Assembly (NCBI RefSeq): GCF_014192415.1
Contig: NZ_JACHXY010000004.1
Span: 1-57,392 of the forward strand
Length of the DNA stretch: 57,392 nucleotides
Reading direction: 5' to 3'
Source of the DNA: Microbacterium proteolyticum
GTDB lineage: Bacteria > Actinomycetota > Actinomycetes > Actinomycetales > Microbacteriaceae
The notes below the pieces were generated by a model, which made no database searches, was not told the origin of the DNA, and worked only from the letters and a program-made list of their open reading frames with translations. Numbering within the stretch: the stretch's first letter is position 1; every line of letters starts with the position of its first letter. The position numbers and the translations under genes were made by a program. Shown here piece by piece: positions 43,194 to 51,378 of the stretch.

Positions 43194-44420
43194 TCACGAC
43201 CGCGCCCAGTCGTCCGACAGGGCGAAGGCGGCGAGATCCAGGGCGCGCGTGCGCGCGGCTTCGACCGCGGCGGCCACAGCCCCGATCGAGACGATGTCGG
43301 GCCCGAGCGTCGAGGCGATGATCCGCGGCGGCGGCAGGTGCAACGAGTCGGGGATCGCCTCGATCGCGGCCGCGATGATCGGCCCCGCACCCGCGGCGAT
43401 CGCGCCCGACACGATGACGCGCTCCACGTCGAACAGGCTGCCGAACACCGCCGCGACCCCCGCGAGCGCCCGACCGACCTCGCGCGCGACCGCAAGGGCT
43501 CCGGCGTCGCCCGCCGCCGCCAGATCCAGCACGGTCTTGGCCTCGATGGTCTCCGGGTCGAGATCGCGAAGCGCGCTGTCGGACGGCAGCGAACCGGATG
43601 CCAGAGCGGCGCGCGCCGCATCGACGCATCGCGGTGCGAGCCCCCAGGCGCTTCCGACGCCCTCGACGCGGTCGAAGGCGACCGTTTCGCCGGCTCCGCC
43701 GTGCGTGCCGCGGAGGAGACGTCCGTCGACGCTGATGCCGGCGCCGAATCGCTCGCCGGCCAGTAGCGCGACGAAGTCGTCGCAGCCCACGGCGGCGCCG
43801 TGCGAATGTTCGGCGACGGCGGCGAGGGTGGCGTCGTTCTCGACGCGCACAAGCGGAGCCCAGGCGGCGAAGGTATCGACGAACTCCGGATTCATGCGGG
43901 CCCAGAACCCATCGTGGTGCACGGGCGACCGGCCCGCCCTGTTCACGGGGGCGGGTACCCCGACGCACAGTGCGACGATCTCGCCGCGCGCGCGTCGTGC
44001 GCGGGTGAGAGCGGCGTCCACCGTCGCTTCCGCGGCACGTCGGCGCCTCTCGGGGGAGTCGAGCTCGGGGTCGACGGTCAGGCGCGAGGTGCCGAGGGTG
44101 CGGCCACGCAGGTCGGCCACCGACGCGGAGAGGTGTCCGCGACCGGCGTCGACGCCGACCACGACCCCGGCGTGCGGGCGGAATGCGAAGCGGCGAGCAG
44201 GGCGGCCCTTGGAGTACTCGCCGACCGCGCGGGCGTTCGGCATCTCGGCGAGGAGTCCGCGGGCGGAGAGCTCGTCGAGCACGTCGATCGCCGTCGATCG
44301 GGTCAGACCCACCGTTGCGATCACGTCGCTGGCGGTGAACGCCTCGGCATCCCACGCGTGGCCGAGTACCGCGTCGAGGTTGTGGCGGCGCAGCGAAGGC
44401 GTCGTCGTGGTGGCATCCAT
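43194..44420 (-). CDS. ROK family transcriptional regulator
   Basis: A 408-residue regulator. An N-terminal winged helix (LDELSARGLLAEM as recognition region, about residues 45-60) precedes a ROK sugar-kinase-like domain with GVVVGVDAGRGHLSASVADL as phosphate-binding loop and VRVENDATLAAVAE. The ROK zinc signature G-x-C-G-C-x-G-C-x-E is not recognisable, so it is a divergent member and unlikely to be an active kinase. The ATG at 44420 is preceded only by a weak GGGG. It is divergent from the sugar transporter operon, and a palindrome in that promoter spacer is the likely binding site. Confidence 0.9.
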   Translation of the reverse strand: MDATTTTPSLRRHNLDAVLGHAWDAEAFTASDVIATVGLTRSTAIDVLDELSARGLLAEMPNARAVGEYSKGRPARRFAFRPHAGVVVGVDAGRGHLSASVADLRGRTLGTSRLTVDPELDSPERRRRAAEATVDAALTRARRARGEIVALCVGVPAPVNRAGRSPVHHDGFWARMNPEFVDTFAAWAPLVRVENDATLAAVAEHSHGAAVGCDDFVALLAGERFGAGISVDGRLLRGTHGGAGETVAFDRVEGVGSAWGLAPRCVDAARAALASGSLPSDSALRDLDPETIEAKTVLDLAAAGDAGALAVAREVGRALAGVAAVFGSLFDVERVIVSGAIAAGAGPIIAAAIEAIPDSLHLPPPRIIASTLGPDIVSIGAVAAAVEAARTRALDLAAFALSDDWARS

Positions 44421-44474
44421 CGTCACTCTTGACCCCTTTCGCTTCCGATGCAATACTGCCTGCACGACATTGAT

Positions 44475-44504
44475 TTGGCGAGTAGATTTACTGGCCGATA
44501 CAAC
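44475..44504 (+). promoter_or_regulatory. Promoter of the alpha-glucoside operon with operator in the spacer
   Basis: TTGGCG (44475-44480), an 18-base spacer and TACAAC (44499-44504) form a plausible promoter. The near-palindrome AGTAGATTTACT (44481-44492) occupies the spacer, an ideal place for repression by the divergent ROK protein. Confidence 0.65.
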
Positions 44505-44534
44505 ATATTCGCAGTGCGGCGGAGGAGGCAGCAG

Positions 44535-45848
44535 GTGTCGACGAAGATCAGGGCGGGGCGACGATGGGTCGCGGCGACCACGGTAGGGGTGCTGGGGGCT
44601 GCGATGCTCGCCGGGTGCTCGACCGATGGGCGCGAGACCATCCGCTTCACCTTCAGCAAGCGCGAGGCGCTGTCGTTCATGAACGACGTCGTCGCGCAGT
44701 ACAACGCATCGCAAGACCGCGTGCGCGTCGAGATGGACAGCTCGGGCGTCGACGTGGTCTCGGCGAGCTTCGTGCGCGGCAATCCGCCCGACATCATGTT
44801 GGCGAACTACAACTACGAGGTCGCCCGCTTCGTGCAGCGTTGCGCGCTGAGCGACCTCAGTGGCACCGAGGCGGCGGGCACCGTGCGCGAAGATCTGCAG
44901 CCGCTGCTCGACCAGTACGGCTCGTGCGAGGGGCGTACGAGTGCGCTGCCGTACTCGGTGATGGCCGCGTCGGTGATCTACAACAAGCAGATCTTCGAGC
45001 AGCTGGGACTCTCCGTCCCCACGACCTACGACGAGCTCCTCCAGGTCTCCGACACCCTGAAGGCCAACGGCGTCACACCGTTCTACGGCACGTTCAAAGA
45101 CGACTGGACCGTCGCGCAGGGCTGGTACGACTACTCCATCGGGGGCTCGCTCGACGTGCTCGACTTCTTCGACGGCCTCGCCGCGGAGGGCGCCGAAGTG
45201 GGGCCCGAGTCGCAGGTCTCGTTCGCCAAAGACTTCAGCGAGCCGATGGATCGCATGCTCGAGCTCGCACAGGACTACACGAACCCGGATGCCGAGAGTC
45301 GGGCCTACGGTGACGGCAACCTCGCGTTCGCCCAGGGTGAGGCCGCGATGTACCTGCAGGGTCCCTGGGCGCTCGGCGAAATCGCGAAGACCGCGCCCGA
45401 TCTGCCCGTGGGGACCTTCCCGCTGCCCATGACCGACGACCCCGACGACCTCGCGGTGCGCGTGAACATGGACCTCGCAGCGATCATCCCCGAGGCCTCC
45501 CGGCACAAAGACGCCGCCCGCGACTTCCTCGAGTACCTGTACACGCCCGAGATCATCGAGGCCTACAACGAATCGCAGCTCGGCTTCGCGCCGACGAAGG
45601 ACGCGCCGTCGCCGAGCGACCCCCGCGTCGCCGGGATGATCCCCTACTACGACGAGGGGCGCATCTACCAGGGCGCCTCGGTGCTCGTGCCCAAGACGAT
45701 CCCCACCTTCAACTACGCGCAGGCGATGATCTTCGGCGCCTCGCCCGAGGGCACGCTGCGCACCATGGACGAGGACTGGTCGCGGCTCGCCTTCCGCCAG
45801 CCGCCCGCCTCGACCACCGACGCAGCCGTCGAGGAGGACGCGCGATGA
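44535..45848 (+). CDS. ABC transporter sugar-binding lipoprotein (alpha-glucoside locus)
   Basis: A 437-residue family 1 solute-binding protein. The lipobox VLGAAMLAGC places the lipid-bound Cys at residue 28. VRVEMDSSGVDVVSASFVRGNPPDIMLANY and YLQGPWALGEIAKTAPDLPV are typical of oligosaccharide binders; the latter is the common ligand-side loop. The GTG at 44535 has a strong GGAGGAGG six bases upstream, preferred to the in-frame ATG at 44448, which would spoil the signal peptide. It heads an operon of two permeases and a GH13 enzyme. As in the other ABC locus, no ATPase gene is present. Confidence 0.94.
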   Translation: MSTKIRAGRRWVAATTVGVLGAAMLAGCSTDGRETIRFTFSKREALSFMNDVVAQYNASQDRVRVEMDSSGVDVVSASFVRGNPPDIMLANYNYEVARFVQRCALSDLSGTEAAGTVREDLQPLLDQYGSCEGRTSALPYSVMAASVIYNKQIFEQLGLSVPTTYDELLQVSDTLKANGVTPFYGTFKDDWTVAQGWYDYSIGGSLDVLDFFDGLAAEGAEVGPESQVSFAKDFSEPMDRMLELAQDYTNPDAESRAYGDGNLAFAQGEAAMYLQGPWALGEIAKTAPDLPVGTFPLPMTDDPDDLAVRVNMDLAAIIPEASRHKDAARDFLEYLYTPEIIEAYNESQLGFAPTKDAPSPSDPRVAGMIPYYDEGRIYQGASVLVPKTIPTFNYAQAMIFGASPEGTLRTMDEDWSRLAFRQPPASTTDAAVEEDAR

Positions 45849-46759
45849 GCACCACGACCACGATCGTCACGGGCGGGAAGGCGGCCGCGCGTCGCAGCAC
45901 CCGCCGCGTGGAGCCGATCTACTACCTGTTCCTGCTGCCGACGCTCGCGCTGTTCACCCTGGCCATCACCGTGCCCGGGGTCATCGGCATCTTCTTCAGC
46001 TTCACCGACTCCATCGGTCTCGGCGAGTGGAACTTCACCGGCCTGACGAACTACATCGCGATCTTCAGCGACCCGGCGATCCTGCAGGCCTACCTGTTCA
46101 CGTTCGGCTTCTCGGTCGCGACGGTCGTCGTCGTCAACGTCGCGGCGTTCCTGCTGGCGGTGGGTCTGACTTCCCAGATCCGGTTCAAGAAGGCGCTGCG
46201 CACGGTCTTCGTCATCCCGATGGTGATCTCGGGCATCATCATCGCCTACGTCTTCAACTTCCTCTTCAGCAATTCCGTGCCCGAGGCCGGAGCGTCGCTC
46301 GGCATCCCGTGGCTCGAGACGAGCCTGCTGGCCAATCCCGATCTCGCCTGGGTCGCGATCGTCATCGTCACCGCGTGGCAGGCGATCCCCGGCACGTTGC
46401 TCATCTACATCGCGGGTCTGTTGTCGGTCCCCGGAGACGTCTACGAGGCCGCCGGCCTCGACGGTGCGAGCAAGACCCAGCAGCTGCTGCGCATCACCCT
46501 GCCGCTCGTGGCCGGGTACGTCGTCATCAACATCATCCTGGGCTTCAAGGGCTTCCTGAACGCTTACGACATCATCGTGGGCCTCACCGGCGGAGGCCCC
46601 GGCACCGCGACCCGCAGCGTCGCGATGTCGATCATCCTCGGCTTCAACGGCGGCGACTACGCCTATCAGATGGCGAACGCGGCGCTGTTCTTCATCGTCG
46701 CCGTCGTCATCTCGCTCCTCCAGCTCTCCCTCACCCGGGGAAGGAACACCCTGTCATGA
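45845..46759 (+). CDS. ABC transporter sugar permease (MalF type)
   Basis: A 304-residue membrane permease with about six helices; YYLFLLPTLALFTLAITVPG is the first. The EAA loop is VYEAAGLDGASKTQQLLRIT. The ATG overlaps the binding-protein stop codon (ATGA) and the gene overlaps the next permease the same way, so the three proteins are made together. It should carry alpha-linked gluco-oligosaccharides, judged by the flanking GH13 genes. Confidence 0.94.
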   Translation: MSTTTTIVTGGKAAARRSTRRVEPIYYLFLLPTLALFTLAITVPGVIGIFFSFTDSIGLGEWNFTGLTNYIAIFSDPAILQAYLFTFGFSVATVVVVNVAAFLLAVGLTSQIRFKKALRTVFVIPMVISGIIIAYVFNFLFSNSVPEAGASLGIPWLETSLLANPDLAWVAIVIVTAWQAIPGTLLIYIAGLLSVPGDVYEAAGLDGASKTQQLLRITLPLVAGYVVINIILGFKGFLNAYDIIVGLTGGGPGTATRSVAMSIILGFNGGDYAYQMANAALFFIVAVVISLLQLSLTRGRNTLS

Positions 46760-47697
46760 CCGCTCTCAACCAGCCCGCGCTCGCCTTCGAGCAGGCCGAA
46801 CTCGCCGTCCCCGACCGCCAGGGCACCAAGGGCCGTGGCGACGGCCCGTCGCGCCGACGCGTGCGTCGCGTCGGCATGGAACGCATCAACTGGTCGACGA
46901 CGACCATCCTGGTGCTGTGCTCCCTCACGGTGCTCCTGCCGCTGTACGTCACCGTCTCGATGGCGCTCAAGAGCGGCACCCAGGTCGTCGACGGCAACGC
47001 ATTCTCGTTCCCCTCGCCGATCAGCTTCGACGGGTTCGTCCAGGCGTGGACGCTGACGAGATTCCCCGTGGGCCTGGCGATCTCGCTGCTGGTCACCGCC
47101 GGCACGGTGGCCGCGACGATCATCCTCGCGGCGTTCGCCTCGTACGCGATCGCTCGCAACTGGGATCGCAAGCTCTTCCGCTACTCGTTCTTCTACCTGC
47201 TCGCGGCCATGTTCATCCCGTTCCCCGTGGTGGCCCTGCCGCAGATCCAGCTGACCGGGCGGGTGGGTCTCGACAACCCCGCGGGCGTGATCATCCTGGC
47301 CACGATGTTCCAGTTGAGCTTCAGCGTGCTGTTGTTCACGGCCTTCCTGCGCTCGATCCCGCTCGAACTCGAAGAGAGCGCGCGCATCGACGGAGCGACC
47401 ACCTGGCAGACCTTCTGGCAGCTGATCTTCCCGTTGCTGGCTCCGATGAGCGCGACGGTCGGCATCTTCGCCTTCCTGTACGCGTGGAACGACTTCATGA
47501 TGCCCTCGCTCATCATCAGCGACCCGGCTCTGCAGACCCTTCCGGTGCGGCAGAACCTCTTCCAGACGCAGTTCAGCAACAACTACAACGTCGCCTTCGC
47601 CTCCTACCTCATGGCCATGGCCCCCGCGATCGTCGCCTACCTCTTCACCCAGCGATGGGTGATGGCCGGTGTCACGCAGGGCGCCATCAAGGGCTGA
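46756..47697 (+). CDS. ABC transporter sugar permease (MalG type)
   Basis: A 313-residue membrane permease. An N-terminal hydrophilic stretch of about 50 residues precedes the first helix (TTTILVLCSLTVLLPLYVTV). The EAA loop reads LEESARIDGATTWQTFWQLI, with Glu-Ser for the usual Glu-Ala. The start ATG overlaps the stop codon of the preceding gene by four bases. It ends GVTQGAIKG, typical of MalG-like proteins. It completes the importer of this operon. Confidence 0.94.
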   Translation: MTALNQPALAFEQAELAVPDRQGTKGRGDGPSRRRVRRVGMERINWSTTTILVLCSLTVLLPLYVTVSMALKSGTQVVDGNAFSFPSPISFDGFVQAWTLTRFPVGLAISLLVTAGTVAATIILAAFASYAIARNWDRKLFRYSFFYLLAAMFIPFPVVALPQIQLTGRVGLDNPAGVIILATMFQLSFSVLLFTAFLRSIPLELEESARIDGATTWQTFWQLIFPLLAPMSATVGIFAFLYAWNDFMMPSLIISDPALQTLPVRQNLFQTQFSNNYNVAFASYLMAMAPAIVAYLFTQRWVMAGVTQGAIKG

Positions 47698-47724
47698 GTA
47701 ACCACCCCCTCGAAAGGAACACAC

Positions 47725-49407
47725 GTGACCACCGCCGCACCCTCCGTGCAGACCCGCGAACTGACCGCAGCCCCCGACTGGTGGCGCCAGGCCGTGGTGT
47801 ACCAGGTGTACCCCCGCAGCTTCGCCGACACCGACGGCGACGGCCTGGGCGACATCCGCGGGATCACCTCGCGCGTGCCGTACTTGGCGGAGCTGGGGGT
47901 GGATGCCATCTGGCTCAGCCCCTTCTACCCCTCCGATCTGGCAGACGGCGGCTACGACGTCGCCGACTACCGCGACGTCGATCCGCGGCTGGGGACCCTG
48001 GCAGACATGGACGAGTTGATCGCGCAACTGCACGCTCACGGCATCCGTGTCGTCGTCGACATCGTGCCCAACCACACCTCCGACAAGCACGCCTGGTTCC
48101 AGGAGGCGCTGGCCGCCGGTCGCGGCTCCGCGGCCCGCGGGCGCTACATCTTCCGCGAGGGCAAGGGACCCGACGGCGCCGAGCCGCCCACCGACTGGGT
48201 GTCGGTGTTCGGCGGAGCGGGCTGGGAGCGTGTCGAGGACGGCCAGTGGTACTTCCACAACTTCGACGTGTCGCAGCCCGACCTCGACTGGACCAACCCC
48301 GAAGTGCGCGCCGACTTCGTCAAGACCCTGCGCTTCTGGAGCGACCGGGGCGTCGATGGATTCCGCATCGACGTCGCGCACATGCTCACGAAAGACCTGA
48401 GCGAGCCGCTGCCTTCGCAGGCGGAGCTCGACGCGATGCCGCAGGACGGCAACCACCCCCTCATCGACCGTGACGACGTCCACGAGGTCTACGCCGAGTG
48501 GCGCGCGGTGTTCAACTCCTACGATCCGCCGCGCACGGCCGTCGCCGAGGCGTGGGTGCATCCCTCGCGCGTCCCGCTCTACGCGAGCATCGAGAGCCTG
48601 GGACAGGCGTTCAACTTCGACCTCCTCGAGGCCGACTTCGACGCGGGCCAGTTCCGCCGCATCGTGGCCGACAATCTGGTGCTCGCCGCGCAGTCCGGCT
48701 CATCGACGACGTGGGTGCTCTCCAACCACGACGTCGTACGTCACGCGACGCGGTACGGTCTCCCGGATGCCGAGCGCGCCGACGACGGGCGACCCACGCG
48801 CAAGCACGGCAACGAATGGTTGCTCTCCGGCGGTCGGACTCCGGTGCTCGACGAGGCGCGCGGGGAGCGTCGGGCCCGTGCGGCGGCACTGTTCGTGCTG
48901 GGCCTGCCCGGCTCGGCATACCTGTACCAGGGCGAAGAGCTGGGCTTGCACGAGGTCGCCGAGATCCCCGACGACCAGCGACAGGACCCGACGTTCTTCC
49001 GCAGCCCCGGAATCGATGTCGGTCGTGACGGATGCCGTGTGCCCCTGCCGTGGAGCGCCGAGGGCGCCGCGTTCGGCTTCGGTGCGAGCGGTGCGCACTT
49101 GCCGCAGCCGGAGTGGTTCGGCGCGTACGCCGTCGACCGCCTGGACGGCGACCCGGCGTCGACGCTGACGCTGTACCGCCGGGCGCTCGACCTGCGGCAC
49201 GAGCTGCAGACCGACGAGCAGCTGCAGTGGGTCGACACCGACCGCGACGATGTGGTGGCTTTCGCGCGACCGAACGGGTGGACCGTCGTGACGAACTTCG
49301 GCACGGAGCCGGCCGCGCTCCCCGCCGGAGAGGTCCTGCTGTCGAGCACCGCGCTCGAGGGCGACGCCCTCCCCGGTGAGACGACGGTCTGGCTCCGTCG
49401 CGCCTGA
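47725..49407 (+). CDS. GH13 alpha-glucosidase (oligo-1,6-/AglA-like)
   Basis: A 560-residue cytoplasmic GH13 enzyme starting WWRQAVVYQVYPRSFADTDG. Conserved regions are DIVPNHTSD, GFRIDVAHM with nucleophile Asp216, VAEAWVHP with acid/base Glu275, and SNHDVV with Asp336. The pattern fits the actinobacterial alpha-glucosidases (GH13_30-like) that split maltose-type and related alpha-glucosides. The GTG start follows GAAAGGA by seven bases. It is the last gene of the import operon, so imported sugars are hydrolysed directly in the cytoplasm. Confidence 0.94.
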   Translation: MTTAAPSVQTRELTAAPDWWRQAVVYQVYPRSFADTDGDGLGDIRGITSRVPYLAELGVDAIWLSPFYPSDLADGGYDVADYRDVDPRLGTLADMDELIAQLHAHGIRVVVDIVPNHTSDKHAWFQEALAAGRGSAARGRYIFREGKGPDGAEPPTDWVSVFGGAGWERVEDGQWYFHNFDVSQPDLDWTNPEVRADFVKTLRFWSDRGVDGFRIDVAHMLTKDLSEPLPSQAELDAMPQDGNHPLIDRDDVHEVYAEWRAVFNSYDPPRTAVAEAWVHPSRVPLYASIESLGQAFNFDLLEADFDAGQFRRIVADNLVLAAQSGSSTTWVLSNHDVVRHATRYGLPDAERADDGRPTRKHGNEWLLSGGRTPVLDEARGERRARAAALFVLGLPGSAYLYQGEELGLHEVAEIPDDQRQDPTFFRSPGIDVGRDGCRVPLPWSAEGAAFGFGASGAHLPQPEWFGAYAVDRLDGDPASTLTLYRRALDLRHELQTDEQLQWVDTDRDDVVAFARPNGWTVVTNFGTEPAALPAGEVLLSSTALEGDALPGETTVWLRRA

Positions 49408-49422
49408 CCCGCCGCCCGCCCC

Positions 49423-49455
49423 GAGAGCCCCGGTGCCGTGTGCGCCGGGGCTCTC
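49423..49455 (+). terminator. Terminator of the alpha-glucoside operon
   Basis: GAGAGCCCCGG (49423-49433) pairs perfectly with 49445-49455 around an 11-base loop, 16 bases after the GH13 stop codon. Confidence 0.8.
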
Positions 49456-49484
49456 GCGTGCCCGTGACCGCCGCGAGAAGCGGG

Positions 49485-49545
49485 GTCGAGTGTCCAAGAC
49501 ACGCCGCTCGGTTGGCGGAGGTCCGGCGTGTCTTGGACGCTCGAC
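49485..49545. repeat. Inverted repeat of the CGAGYGTCC family, copy 2
   Basis: Arms 49485-49506 and 49524-49545 match in 21 of 22 positions. Each arm also holds the small palindrome GTGTC-CAA-GACAC. It lies between the convergent GH13 and glycosyltransferase genes, next to a normal terminator, so it is not needed as one. Confidence 0.85.
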
Positions 49546-49564
49546 CGGTGTCGTCTGCCGCGCC

Positions 49565-50377
49565 TCAGCGCACCCGCGCCCAGCCCGCGCCCCGGCGCTC
49601 GATCGCCCCGGCCGCGGCGAACGCGTCGAGCCACCCGCCCATGGGCCACACGCCCCACCGTTCGTGGAAAGCGGCGCCGTTGCGCAGGATGTCGTCGAGG
49701 TGCTGCCACGGAGGAGAGGACACCGGATGCCACTGATGGTAGGCTTCCGCACCGCCCACCCAGCGCAGCTCGACATCCCGCGCGCGAGCGGTCCAGGCGA
49801 GGTCGGTGTCCTCGGCGCCGTAGCCCTCGTATCCGGGGTGGAAGCCCCCGATGCGGTGCCACGTGGCAGGCGTCACGGAGAACGACAGCGACCAGAACAG
49901 GTCGTACTCCGCGGCCGTCGCCGGTCTCGTCGTCCCGGTGGGGAGCGCCGGCCGTGCCCGGTGCGGGCGGGTGAGCAGAGGCAGATCATCGGCGCGTTCT
50001 GGGCGCTGGACGCTGGCCAGGTAGGTCACCGCGCCCGCGAGCAACGCGTCCGGGTGGGCGGCGGCCGCGGCGCGATACGCGGAGAGCAGGTCGGGCCCGG
50101 GCAGGCAGTCCACGTCGAGGAACACCAGCAGATCCGCGCCCGCCTTCATCGCGACCTCCGCCGCGCGGTTGCGTCCCTCGCCCACCCGCAGGCCGGACGG
50201 CCCGGGAGGCACGCGCAGCGTGAGGGTGTCGGCATCCCTGATGCCGTCGGGCGGCGTCTCGTCGAGCCACGCCTCCACGCGCACGATGTCCCCTGCCACC
50301 TCGGCGAGCACGCGCCGCTGGCGGTCCAGATGCTCGCGGCGCGCGAGCGATGCGACGGTGATGACGGCGGTCTTCAC
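49565..50377 (-). CDS. Family 2 glycosyltransferase (galactosyltransferase-like)
   Basis: A 270-residue GT-A fold transferase. The D-x-D type metal site is LLVFLDVDCLPGPDLL, and the acceptor-side motif is GYEGYGAEDTDLAWTA, the G-x-G-x-E-D-x-D-L pattern of galactosyltransferase C-terminal domains. The nucleotide-sugar donor is unknown. The start is GTG at 50377, overlapping the stop codon of the preceding gene (GTGA). It is the last of four coupled minus-strand genes in the glycan cluster. Confidence 0.9.
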   Translation of the reverse strand: MKTAVITVASLARREHLDRQRRVLAEVAGDIVRVEAWLDETPPDGIRDADTLTLRVPPGPSGLRVGEGRNRAAEVAMKAGADLLVFLDVDCLPGPDLLSAYRAAAAAHPDALLAGAVTYLASVQRPERADDLPLLTRPHRARPALPTGTTRPATAAEYDLFWSLSFSVTPATWHRIGGFHPGYEGYGAEDTDLAWTARARDVELRWVGGAEAYHQWHPVSSPPWQHLDDILRNGAAFHERWGVWPMGGWLDAFAAAGAIERRGAGWARVR

Positions 50378-51378
50378 GGCCGTGTCTCCTCGATGACGGC
50401 AGCCATCCGCGCGGCGGCGCCGTCGACTCGCCACCGGGCCCAGTCCGGGGCGTCTCCCGCCGCCCGCTCGACGAGGTCGACCACCTCCGTGGCGGAGATG
50501 TCACCGTCGGCCCGCCGCGCCAGACCCCACGCTTCGAGGGCCTCGGCGGTCGCTCGCTGCTCGTCGAAGGGGCGGTCCTGTCCGATCACGACGGCTCGGG
50601 CACCGGATGCCGCGAGGTCGGCGACGCTGTTCTGCCCGGCGGCGCTGACGACCACCGTGCTGCGCGTCAGCAGGGGCCAGGGATCGTCGACGCGCGAGGC
50701 GTCGTCGTGCCCGACGGACGTGACCTTCCAGCCCCGCTCGCTCAGGCGGCGGACGCTCTCGTCACGGACCTCGGCGGGGAGCACGCGGCCGAGGAGCAGC
50801 ACTCGTCGCTCGTCGACGAAGCCGGGCACCGCTCGCGCGTCGAAGCGCGAGATCCCGCCCGTCCAGGCGACGCGCTCGCCGTGGTCGGACAGTCCCGGAG
50901 TGGGCACGGCGCCTTCCGGCCACGGGGCGACGATCCGGTCGGCCAGACCGTACGAGAGGGCGTGCGGGGCGTCCGTCCGCGCGCCGGGCTGCGTGACCGC
51001 GACCGTCCGCAGGCCGAGCAGCCGCGCGAACGCCACCACCTCGGCGCTGACGTCGACGACGAAGGTCACCAGGCCACGGGATGCGGCGGTCGCGGCGATC
51101 GTCGCGAGACGCTCCCGATGCCCGGGGTGACCGTGCGGCGCCCAGTGCAGGTGGCCGCGGGCTGTCGGGTCGGCGTCGCGAGGGTCCATCCGCCGGCCGT
51201 CGGGCGCCTCGAACGGCTCGACATCCGGGGGCAGCACCACCCACTCGACGTCGGACGCGAGCTCGGCGGGTCGGGGCATCGACGAGAACGCGATGACCGG
51301 TGTGCGCAGATGCGGCTGCACGGCCAGGAACCGTGAGACGTGGCCGAAGCCGTGGTGGTGGACGTACCAGCCGATCAC
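50374..51378 (-). CDS. MurG-like GT-B glycosyltransferase
   Basis: A 334-residue protein with a GT-B layout. The N-terminal loop WYVHHHGFGHVSR is a glycine-rich opening like those of MurG/UDP-glycosyltransferases, and SAAGQNSVADLAASGARAVVIGQDRPFDEQ (about 275-304) is the donor-binding C-terminal region. Acceptor and donor are unknown. The GTG at 51378 overlaps the upstream stop codon; an adjacent GTG one codon earlier is equally possible. Cytoplasmic or membrane-associated; no transmembrane helix. Confidence 0.85.
   Translation of the reverse strand: MIGWYVHHHGFGHVSRFLAVQPHLRTPVIAFSSMPRPAELASDVEWVVLPPDVEPFEAPDGRRMDPRDADPTARGHLHWAPHGHPGHRERLATIAATAASRGLVTFVVDVSAEVVAFARLLGLRTVAVTQPGARTDAPHALSYGLADRIVAPWPEGAVPTPGLSDHGERVAWTGGISRFDARAVPGFVDERRVLLLGRVLPAEVRDESVRRLSERGWKVTSVGHDDASRVDDPWPLLTRSTVVVSAAGQNSVADLAASGARAVVIGQDRPFDEQRATAEALEAWGLARRADGDISATEVVDLVERAAGDAPDWARWRVDGAAARMAAVIEETRP

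Noticed and set aside
44421..45506. A 770-codon extension of the ROK gene across the binding-protein gene
   Set aside because: It is antisense to a clear lipoprotein and the ROK helix-turn-helix begins just after 44420.
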